A DNA stretch of 64,000 nucleotides from Pterois miles. Its lineage: Eukaryota > Chordata > Actinopteri > Perciformes > Scorpaenidae. This document shows positions 28,201 through 40,200 of this stretch, in pieces. Both the position numbers and the translations under genes were made by a program. Position 1 is the stretch's first letter, and each line of letters begins with the position of its first letter. Where the stretch lies: contig CAMQGK010000008.1 in the NCBI GenBank assembly GCA_947000775.1, positions 7,838,501-7,902,500 of the forward strand, written 5' to 3'. The notes beneath the pieces are model-generated. The model made no database searches and was not told the origin of the DNA. It saw only the letters and a program-made list of their open reading frames with translations.

Positions 28201-31200
28201 TGATCCCTGCACACTGTGCTATAAGTGAAGAGTTTGGAAGTTTTAGAAATACTGGTCTATTATATTATGCCACACTCTGAAGTTAGTCCACTGAGAATGA
28301 ATTGAAAACCAAATGTGTGAATACTGTTACAGATTCTGGGATAATATGCTGGGATATGTAGTGGAAGTTTTTATTCTAAGTTGAAGTTATCTATGAAACT
28401 ATATGGTTCTACTATATTAAGAGTGCCTTTTCATTAATAGTAGAGTTAGTCCTAAAGATGTTTGTAGATGGTATGGTAGGGATGTAAGAAAATATCAAAT
28501 ATTGCAGTATTATGTTCTGTGATACTCAGTCATTGTTTTATTTAATTTGTTTATATGCTCTCTCAGTAGTTCTGTGATGTTGGATGTTACAGGGACTGTG
28601 ACAAATATAAATCCACTGTTCTGATTGCATAAAAATAGTAAAGTTTTTTTACTTACGTATATGGTGGTGTGGTCTTTATACTATGACAGGTTTCCTAAAC
28701 TAATACTTATGTTGCCTTGCCTAAAGTATCGCAGTATACCGCAGTATATTGAATTATAACCCCTGTATCATGATACGTATCGTATTGCCAGATTCTTGCC
28801 AATACACAGCCCGATGGTGTTGAGTTTTTCATCTTCACTTGAGGAGTTCTGCTCTTAAATGTCAGAGCTTTAAATTTTATGCTACTAAGTCGGACCAATA
28901 TTCAAACATATTGTGTAACAGTTTCTTCTAATCTACCTCAAAGGGATGACCGTGAGCGCCATGAAAGATGGTTTGGGAATGCTGATCCGCAGTATAATCC
29001 ACGGTGGGTCCATTAGCCGGGATGGACGTCTGGGCGTCGGCGATCTCATCTTGGCCATCAACGGAGAGCCGACAGCACACCTGACCAACGCTCAGGCGCG
29101 CGCCATGCTCAGGCGACACTCTCTCATTGGACCAGACCTGGGGTAAGAGACTACAGTTAGACAACAAGACTCCACACATTGTAATCCTGTTTGCACATAT
29201 TAATGAAACTCTGCAAAAGGAAGTAGATGTTTTTTGTTAGAACCAATACCAAAATGATCTTTTCTCCAATGCTTTGCTTGGTAAAGATTTCTTTAACAAA
29301 ATCATTTAATGATTTAAAAAAGTAAATATTGAGTCTGAACCGTGTTAGTTTGATTGTCACTGATCCCTCAACTCTGCTGATCTGGTTTCATTGTTTTCTG
29401 ATTCACAGTGCATCACATAATGCAATCCTCTGCACAGTGCAGTTGTTCAACACCGTTGCGAGGATACAGTGTTGTTGTCCATTACGTTACAAGTTTGCAA
29501 AGCGATTACAAATTAGAGAAAAATGTTAGTAAGCATCCTGTACCATCTTTTAATAATTTTCAATTATCTGTACTGCAAATATCTATCTTGGTTATATCTT
29601 GGTTGGTAGTGAAAAAGCACAGGGGTGTTTTACTAAGTGTACTTTGCTATTTAAAAATCAACGCTGGTGAGATATTATTTCTTTAGAAGAACTGTAGAAA
29701 CTAGCGGAGCTGCCTTGTATTTACACACAGCACAGGTGTACCCACCTCAATTACATCAGGATCACTTAAAAGCAAGCCTTACAAACACACAGTGTATGTA
29801 TCAAATATTTATTTTGAAGCATTCAAAATTTTATGTTTGCACTTGATTATGCACGTCTGTGCTTCTATAAACTGGGTGATGTAATAGAGGTATGTTTAAG
29901 TTGCAACCTAACTAAACCCTGAAAGCTTTTTCCAAACTCAGATCAATGTTGGGAATGCAGCCAAGTGATTCTAAAATAAGAAGCACAAGTAAAATCTGTT
30001 TCATAACTTTGTTATTCCTGCAAAAGTCATATGTTATCATTCCACAAGAAAATTGGATGTGGTGTTTCACAAGTTCTGCTTGCTGAACTAAACTTTGGCA
30101 GTTTGTTAGCTCCGGTGCATAAAAGCCAACTCTTCACATTCTAGATCTGCTTGTGCACCTGAGGACGATCTGTGCCCATTTTATGTGTGAGTATGACTAA
30201 CTTTACACGCTGGGGGTGTTTTTCGGCAAGAAGCTGCCATCTTTGGTTTTCCTTCCTCTCATTCTCTCCATCTGCCGCCGGGCTTCACTGCAGTCTGTTA
30301 AAGAGCTTTATCCAGACAGTCGGTTTCCATTTAGCCCATTGTCAAAAACAATGACAGCAACAAAGTATAAATGATGAAGATGTTGTTCTAAATATCATTT
30401 GGATTTGTAGAGTCACATTTTAATTATGTTGTGGTACTGCACTGTGTATTAACTAACATTTAAAATTTGTCTTACACATCATAACACAAATAATATCTGG
30501 ATAAATCTTGATTGACTGCATCACTTAATTAACTTGCTGCATAACCTCTTTTACTTCTGCCACTAAGTTCATAACTGGATGTTTTCTTTTGTACCATTTA
30601 TAACACTTCAACCACTGTTTTTCTATTAACCATTGTATTTAAGCTCTGCCATGTCTCTCAGTGCATGCTGTGATGCTCCTAATGAACTGACTCATCCATT
30701 TCATTATTTCACTGGGATTCGTTTTCCTCTCTGTCTGCATGCAAAACCAAATCAACCCATCTGTTGAAGATCTGTCAGCTTCACTTAAATGTGTCTAATG
30801 TGTCCTTCAGAATCAACTTCACTTTGAGTTGTTTGGAAAATGGGACTTTAAGTGGGTGTCAGATTTTGTCAGCTGGCTGTTGGTTCATTTCTTAACATGA
30901 ATTAGTAACCCGCTCATGAATTAATGATGGATACGCCCTTCAGATTTGGCACATGTTCGTCACACAGTAGCTGATAGAAGGCTTGATTTGCTCAGACATT
31001 TATGAAGGTAAACATCTGTTTTGAACTGTCATATGTCAAGGGCTGTGCAGGGAGAAAGTATTTGAGAAAGACAGTTCAGTGTTGCTGCACTCTTGTGCTT
31101 ACAGGTCAATTAGCTGGAGTTGGGAAAAACAAGCTTCTGAATGTAAATAAGCGGATTTAAAATAAGCTCTTTTGTTCAGTGGAACAGGGGGTTGTTTTAG

Positions 31201-34200
31201 TGCTTTCATACCTGTTTGCACTTGCCACTTGCCAGTTCTTTTCTATTTTGGTTTGATTACCATGCAAGTTCGTAGTGAACAGGGACATAATTGCCACTAG
31301 GACGGTAATGGAGTGTCTAAAAATGGGGATGCCAAGTTGCTTGCTTTAAGATATCTTTGACTCATTTGTGTGCATGTGTGTGTCTGTGTGTGTGTGTGTG
31401 TTCAGCATTACGTATGTTCCAGCAGAGTATCTGGAGGAGTATAAGGCCAGCCTCGAGGAGACTAAAGATGATGTCTTCTCTGATACAGCTCCAGTCCCAG
31501 TCCCACATCCAAAGTACGTCCTCATTTTCTACCCCAGTAACTTGTGTCATGTGATTACACTAAGAAACTGGTAAACATCAGTTATGTTTATAGTCAGTGT
31601 TTCTCACCAAAACACGTCTATCCGTGAGTTATAACAAATACACTTAATGTATTTCCTTCGTCAAACTAGAATTACCAGATTGTGATTTTATGCTAAGTGG
31701 ATGTTTGTGCCAAATTTGAATAAATTCCCTTGGGATGTACCTGAGATGTAACTTTCATGAGAATGGGACAGACGTGAGGTCACAGTGACCTTGACCTTTG
31801 ACCACCAATCTAATCAGTTCATCTCTGAGTCCAAATGGATGTTTGAGGAAAGAAATTTGAAGAAATTCCCTCAAGGTGTTCCTGAGATATGGTGTTCACA
31901 AGACTGGGATGTACGGAGGGAAGGACAACCTGGAAACGTTGCCTCCGGCCACAGCTGTCTCCAGCACGGAGGCATAAAAACACTGCAATGCCACATTTTT
32001 GACAGTACAATGTTTTCCTACATGTTTGCTAGCCATTGCTTCTTTGCATAATACTGTTACCAATAATGGGTGGCATAGCATGAAACAAACAAAACAGCAA
32101 CCCACTCCCACTAGTGGTCAAATCCTCCACAGGGTACCTTTAAGTTATGTTTCAGGGACAAATCTAAGTCCAGTTGCCTTCGATTCAACTTTTGCCAGAA
32201 TGAATATGACCTGGATGAATGAGAACCTTCACAGACAAATCTAAGTCCAGTTGCCTTCGATTCAACTTTTGCCAGAATTTAAGTTATGTTATGTAATAAA
32301 ATCTATTATTTGTTTTCTGCCCCTAAAGCTTTCATGAGCATCTGACAACCATGTGAATCTATGTTTTTATAATCTCACCAAACTCTTTCCTTCCATTTCT
32401 GTCTAAACAGAGATATCCCTAGCCTCCCCGAACGGGAGGATGGAGAGGGAGAGGAGAGTGCCTCGTACAGCAACTGGAACCAACCTAGGAAGTGAGTACA
32501 CTCAGTATCTAAGCATCTAATCTAATTTTGTGAACGTGTCCATGACAAATGTGGTTTGGAGAACTTAGTGTGGCAGAATGAAGACGCAGCCTTGACACAC
32601 AAAGAAGCTTACTTTCTGTCCTGCATACAAAGGTTACTGCATCAAATCAGTACCAGAGTCACGGCTTTGAAGGGAAAAATGTTAAAAATCTATTATACGT
32701 ACCTTCCTCAGAGTGGAGCTCTTCCGAGCACCAGGAAAGTCCCTGGGTATCAGTATCGTCGGGGGTCGAGGGATGGGCAGCCGGCTGAGCAATGGAGAGG
32801 TGATGAGAGGCATTTTTATCAAGCACATCCTAGAGGACAGTCCTGCTGGACAGAACGGGACCCTGAAGACTGGAGACAGAATTGTAGAGGTAAAGGAACA
32901 TTTCAGGATTTTTTTTTTCATAATTTTAATCAATCAGAAGGCTTGTTTTCAGACTAAATACTTAATCCAATGTTATTTTATTAAGGTGCAGTCATTTTAG
33001 ATAACCAAAAAACCCTGAAGAGTTGGAAATACTAAAAAAACAAACCTGACAGTCTTTTCCCTGATATTTTTTGTCAGGTGGATGGAGCAGATCTAAGGGA
33101 TGCTAGTCATGAGGAAGCAGTGGAGGCCATACGCAGGGCAGGCAACCCTGTCTCCTTCTTGGTCCAGAGTATTATCCACAGGCCCAGAGTAGGTCCATAT
33201 AATAGTGTCAATTGCTATTAACTACATAATCTAAAGGTCACAATTTCCTTTTCTATTTTCACCTCTTGTAAAAGTTCATCTGCACAGGCCATTTAGGGCA
33301 CTTTCAAAAACTACAATGTGCAATATACAACCCCTGTAATACTGCGTTTGATTGTTGAAAGAAAGACATTTTGAAATCTCCTATGAGAGTAACAACAAAC
33401 CCTGTGTGGCATATTAAAGATATTATAGTTTTAACCGATATAACCTCTAACTGCGACACTCATTGAACCGTATCAACAACATCGTTTGTTGTTTGAAAGT
33501 GCCCTCAGGCTGTTAAAGCATGATTAAGTGGATTCCTGCTGGGGCTGCAACTGGTTTGGCTCCAGTGTCGCATCTCTCACAGTCAATCACTTGCGTTGTC
33601 ATCTATGAGATATTCACACTTGCTTTTCTCAACATTCTGGTTACTCGTTAAGCCTTATAGCAACTCATAATGTAATGCAGCACATGCAGGGGAAGGACAT
33701 GATTGATGAATCATACTCAACTGCAGTGACTAAGAAAATATGATAAAGCAGCTATAATCACTGTTTTTAACAACAGAGGCTATTACTTTCATGACATTGT
33801 TTTCAGGCAGGAGTAGACAGCTGCTACAAGTGGGAAAAGCCCTAAATCCCACTGTATGCTAAATGTACAGCAGACAGATGGCTTCAATTTTCAGACCAGG
33901 AGGTTGTCCACTGGTCTGGAGGAAATATTGACCTACCAGCACCTCAAAAGCGCAATAATTTATACATTAACACAGTAGGTTTTGCTAGCTTTGGACAGAG
34001 CTAGGCATATTTAGCATACACACATAAGAATGGCAGCAAATATTTCCCAAAATGTCAAACAGTTTGTTTAAAGATGTTAAATGTTATGTTCATACTTAGT
34101 TTTTAACTACAGTTACATTATGAGTTGCCTCAAACCTGCATCGATTCTATGTTCCTTCCTCCACACTGCTTTCTCAGCCTGAGTCAATATATAACCCAGC

Positions 34201-37200
34201 TCCATCGCCTGCTGTAGAGAAACACGCCGCCTCTTTCACATGCATGCCACATCGCACACGTCAGGTAATCTGTCTCTTTTTGTCTCTCTTATTTCTGTTG
34301 CATCAGCTATCCATCACAGTAAATCTTTGTTGCATTATCTCTCCTGCCTCCTCTCTCTTTGTGCCTCTCTCACCGTTAGCGGAGTCTTTCTTTTTAACTG
34401 CATCTTTGACTTTGATATACATAATGTGTGTATTGACGGAAATATAGACAAACTACAATCGGAGGTTCCTTCTTGGAGAAAAAGAGCCGCAGGTTTATTT
34501 TAATACCCAGACATCCTATTCTATTTTCTATCACGGCGCAATCTAACTATAACAATGACATGACCCATAATGATGTTTTTAATGAAAAGGGTGAGCAAAT
34601 GGTGAAATCAATTTTGTCTCTGGCTAGTATTTTAGAAAACCTCTGTGCTGAAGGTGTGTAATGTTGACATTCAATACACATTCAGACTAGATTCTTAACG
34701 CAATTTCACGATGGGGGTTATTGAAATTCCATCGCTCTATCTGATAAAGGAACTCATCATGTAAACAATAGAACAGCAAATAAGGAAATCAGTCACAGCG
34801 TGTGGCTAGTTGGCTGTCACAATATGCTAGTACCCAACAACTTCAGGAAGAAGACATCTTTTCAATTTACTATAAAGTCACTGATATTGAGTTTCAGCTC
34901 CACTGAAATTCATAACAATGGACTGAACTGTTTGAAAGAGATAATTTTGATTGGAGGATACCCTTAAGTGCTGTAGGCAGGTCAATAATGCTGTTTTTAA
35001 ATGCAGCCCCTTGGGGTCCACCTAGACAGTATAATAGCATATCCATGCTGTCTCCCTTTCAAATCCTTCTCTTGTAAGCGTTGAATAATCTCAAGGTAGC
35101 CTGGAGGAATCTTTGAAACATTTTGTAAAAGTATTTCAGAGAAAAGGGCTTTGCTCTGATTTTTTTTTTTTTTTTTTTTGATGCAGAGGAATGGCTGTCC
35201 TCAAGGAAGCCACTTGCTTTAATGGTTACTCATTTAAATAAAACCTGAGGTGCCTCAGTCCTCCCCCTCATTTTTTTCCTCCCGGAAGGCCTCCGATTCA
35301 GTTTTGTCAGAAAGGCTAAGCCATCACTTTAAATATTTGTCATGTTGTCAGCTTCTTGGTCCTGTGTGTTGCTTTTAGAGGCCGCCCCTGCCCTTTCTGC
35401 AGCTAAATAGCTACCGCGGGTCGAGCCTTTGCTGCACTAATCAAACCTACTTAACACCCGCCCTCCCTCAGGTTAGAAACCTACCCCACGTCTGTCTGCC
35501 TGCTTATGTATGGGTGTGTCTTTCACTTGACCTGTGCTGCTTTGACTTGTTAAAACTGTGTTAATGAGCTGCATGGCAAGAGTGGAGAAGACAATGAAAG
35601 AGAGCTTGCATGTGTTTGTGTGGAGTCTAAACATTATGAATAATTTGGTTTCAGTCTGTTTACCACACAGGGCATTTCAATCATTGTCACGTTAGCCATG
35701 AATTGGAACAACATTTGAGTTAATTGTTCCAAATACCAAACCTTTATTTCTCTTTATGGTAAAACTACTGAAGACCTGAGTGGCAAGTGAGAAAAAACAA
35801 TCTGGTGATCCATCAAGTCTGACCTTGGGCTGCGCAATCATGGCAAAAGTCATAATCACGATTATTTTTGGTCTATATTGAGATCACAATTGTTTAACAC
35901 GATTACTCATTGATTATGGAAACATCATACATTTAGAAAGAGAATTTTGTAGCCTACATTTTTAACTTAATGCTTCAATCTGGTGCACACGGCATAATAT
36001 GTCACACCCACAACGAATGGTTAACAAGACGGTGTCTGTGTTTCAGCATGGGTCAGTTAGGTTTGCCAATATTGCAGCATTGCAGACAGTCTGTCCCAGT
36101 GAACAGTTGCTGGGAGAGCATGAAGCCATGTTGCTTCCCACAGGGAGAGAGGACACAGCAAGCATTAAGCAGCGATGTCAGGTTAAGGGATGCTGTAAAG
36201 CGCCACCTTCACCCTGGTCCTTTTCATCAGACAGCATCGGGGAAAGTTCCCACGAGGGGATCCTCCCACACCAAGCGGCAGTCCCCGACCCTCAGAGCGG
36301 GGCAAATACACATCAGTGTGCTAGTTTTATAATACAAGGCAGAACGAGAGCGCCATTGCAAAACATATTGTGGCACAATAATTGTTTTTGTTGAATATGT
36401 TGTTTTCATAATCATTGGAAGTCGAAATCATAATTAATATTCAAACTGTTCAAATTGTTTTTTCTCATGTTTAAATTAAGAACAGGAAAATAAAAAAAGG
36501 TTTAGCTAGGTTAAACTTTCTTAAGTTACATTTTTTCCAGCTGTGAAAACAGGTGAAAAAAAATTTGGGAGCTGTTTTTTTGTGTGTTTGTTGTTGTAAT
36601 ACTCATTTCAACCACAAGAGGCTGAAGTGCACCAATACCATCCATCCATCCATCCAGCCAGCCAGCCAGCCATCCATTCGACTGCTTATCCCGTTAGGGG
36701 TTGCGGGGTGGCTGGAGCTGATGCCAACTGGCATTGGGCGAAGGCGGGGTTCACCCTGAACAGTTCGCCAGTCCATCACAGGTCACATAGAGACAGACAA
36801 CCATTGACGCTCACATTCACACCTATGGGCAATTTAGAGTCATCAATTAACCTGCATGTCTTTGGACGCTTGAGAACCCAGAAAAAAACCCACGCTAACA
36901 CGGGGAGAACATGCACACTCCACACAGAAGGGCCCCAAGCTGGATTCAAACCTGCGACCTGCTGTTAGGCAACAGTGCTAACCATAGCACCACCATGCAG
37001 CCCTGTACCGATACCCTGCATTCTAAATAGGACTAAAACACAAGGTACATACAGTATGTTGTGTATTAGCAAGTTATGTAAATTTAAACTCACCTGTTAG
37101 ACACCTGAATGTCTTTAGTCATTTAGAACATGGGTAGTAGTGCACATCATCCTCTTAGTATTACAACAAACGCTTGATTTTGACAAGCACTTTTCACTTG

Positions 37201-40200
37201 CCAAAACATCTTTTTTTCACCTGTTTTTCACAGATGAAAATAAAACTCTTTTTTCACCTGGTAAAACTTTTTTCCACCTGTGTCACAGTTGGAAAACAAT
37301 AAACTTAGAAAGTTCCTGGCAAAACCTTTTTTTTCATGTGTTCTTAAGCCATAAGCACAGGAGAGAAATCTGTTTAAATCAGACATAGAAAATGGATGGC
37401 ATCATTTGTTTTTTCTCACTTGCCTCTCAGGGCGTCCGTATAAACCACTGCTGTCAGACATGAAAATTATTATCCTAAACTTTTTGTCCTACTTCTGCTT
37501 CTTTATACAGTATATACTGTATATGTGTGTGCCTATTTTATATCTGAACATGAATACTACTACTACTCTCCCCTCATCTGTTAGCATATGCGTCCTTATT
37601 TATACCTCCCCTTATGTGCTTTGCTGTGTCCTTCTGTTACACCAAACACAAGTTAAATCCTTGTAGAGGCTTTTACTATAAGTGCATTTCATTTTCCTCC
37701 TGTCCCCGGCTTCGAAAGCCCAATTTTCCCACAAACATTGTCCCAAGTGTCTCACTGCCAGTGTAAAGAAGACGACTTGAAAAGACCGTATTGTGTGAAG
37801 AACTGTAAACTGCAATATCTGTTTTCAAAATGCCAGACTTTCCGGCAAAACCTTTTAAGCTCCATCACTGCGGAGAAACGGTCAAGCTTGGATAGACATG
37901 TGGTGCTGGATGCGTTTTTTCACTCAACACATCAATGTTTTGGCGAGGTTGTGTGTGTGTGAGAGTGAGTCTGCTTTCGCTGAGCAACTTTTTTTCTCTA
38001 TTAAAGAAATATGGGTTTATCATCTATAAACAGATGCTTTTTCATGATATAGCATATGGTCCTGGTCTTCAGAACACTTGTGACTTTGTATGAATTTATT
38101 AATATTAATGAGATCACCATATGATACTGTATCTCTCACTATGGTGACACTGAAGTTAATATTATGATTCTCTAATATGTGATGCACGTTTATTTGAAAT
38201 TCCTTACTGAGTGTGAATGTGAGTAAAGTGATTCACCTTCATGTCTGTTTTGTACGCCACAGTCATCGGTAACAGACTCCAGTGAGGAGAGAGCTGCAGC
38301 AATGGCGAGGGACAACAAGGACAAGGTTGGTGTTTTCAATTAGCCTCCACTGACAACTTGTATCAGTGTTTTGTATTTGTTCCACAGTCAACTTTCGGAA
38401 AGTGCAGCTCACCGCAATAAGAACCAGGTTTGAAATATAAGAAGTATTCAACTTTTCAGCGGGAACTCAATGTGCTGTCAAACGCAGCGCTGTCTGACAT
38501 ATGTCTGTCAATAAATGTCTGAAATGTATTTTCGTCTAAAGTTGTCGCCCTTTGTCTCTTCTCCGTAGGAGGGTTACTGTCACAGTAGACTTTTCCTCCG
38601 CCTCTCCCCAACTAACCCTTTCACTCCTACCCCGTTTAAGGTTTGTGGGTCTCTGTGCGGTGCTTTCCACTTTCCACCTTTCTGTGTATGCTTGTACAGA
38701 TGTGTTGATATACTGCGATACAATTCATGTATCGGATATAGTCCAACATGCTGCACATGCATCCACTCGTACATGGCCTAACATCTCCTCCATCTGTCTG
38801 AATTCCTTTTTGCATTTTTGTGAAATCAGAAAATGTTTTGTCCCTTTTGTCGTTTGCTTTTTGTTACTTCCTTTAAAAAAAATTGGTACTCACTTAAGTG
38901 GATGACAAAAGCAAATTTTGTACACTGCTTTTACACATATTTTCCACTTAAATTATCAATTCACAAAGTGTGATTTCCTGTTGTTGGTTTTCAGGTAAGT
39001 GTAAACATAATGGGTGGATATTTGATTCTAAGCACTAATTTACAGATAAGAAGTTACATCAGTAAGTAATTAAATGTAGCATTTTGACTCATAATTTTAT
39101 CATAAATTAAGCTATTTTCTAATTAACCTAATTCTGATTTGAGCTTCTGGCATCTATATGGAACCATATCACATAATTATTTCTCTGACTAAAACTAACA
39201 CCCCGCTAAAACCGATGAAGCTGCAAGCATATGGCCTCTGTTGATTACATCAACAGCGCTCACGTGCCTCCCTATCTCTGTAAACCTCATATCACGTTGA
39301 TTCAAACATAAAAGTACAAAGACAAAACTGTCTTCTCTCTCTTTACCTTCCACTAATAAACTATTTTCCGACTCCCATCTGCGGCGTGACAGCCGGTGAA
39401 GCGTGAAGCGGCGAAGGCATCTCCCACCAGCGCTGTCCTCCTCCTGCCAGTGGTGCCCCATGTGGGAGAGACTGATACAGACACGCTGACAGAGATTCCT
39501 GGCAGGCCTGCTGAGGCAGAGGAGGAGAATGAGGAGGAGGAGGAGGAGGTGGAGGATGAGTTTGGATACAACTGGAGTGAGTTCAGTTTTTCTCTTTGTA
39601 AGGGCGCAGTTATATATTCAGTTAGAAACAACGGTAAAACATGTCTATTTTGTTACATTTTTGTCAGTGGTTCAGTTCATTCCCACTCTGGTATATCATA
39701 AGAAAATTGTGTGAATTCTTGGTGTGAATGTGACTTGTGAGAAAGGTGTGGGTATAGAGACTTGCATTATATACAACTGGAAGTTTCACAGAAAGAGAAT
39801 CAATAAATGGAAACAGACCATATATTCATTTACTTACTGTAGCATGCTTTATCAGCTATCTGCCACTAGAGGTCCTCCAAGGTACATTTTGTTTCTCGCC
39901 TCTGGGGTCTGCAATAAAAAAAACACTGATTCACATGCTTGAGGTGTCTGTACTTCAGCAAAACCTGAAGGACTCATTAGCATCCTACAGACACTCTAAA
40001 GTCAAATGCTGGATAATGTCACCGCTTCAAGGAGATGGGGTCACACAGTCAGTCACGTTCAACTCAGGCAACCAGCATAAAGGACAGACTTCCAGCCTCC
40101 AAACACCTGGGACTGTGGTGTGTGTGCGTGAGAGCATGTTCCCATCCTGCGGGGATAAGATTGATGAGGTTGGGCCCGGGGAGGTGAGTTGTAGAGATTA

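Larger units (their letters stand above)
34265..38262 (+). other. mpdz: intron 27, repeat-rich
   Basis: About 4 kb. It contains a T run (about 35160-35179), a dispersed element (35827-36450) and a minus-strand SINE-like repeat (36636-37002). Several imperfect TTTTTCACCTG-like motifs occur at 37190-37345. I could not confirm an exon here. Confidence 0.5.

Noticed and set aside
35970..36394. Overlapping open frames of 120 and 131 codons
   Set aside because: They lie inside a dispersed hAT-like element and contain no transposase motif.
36553..36968. Open frames over (CATC)n/(CAGC)n and beyond
   Set aside because: They are translations of a common SINE-like repeat, not a gene.
37406..37470. Candidate exon after TTGCCTCTCAG at about 37431 (reads GRPYKPLLSDM)
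   Set aside because: Good acceptor, but no suitable in-phase donor before a stop, and no convincing similarity to the human linker.
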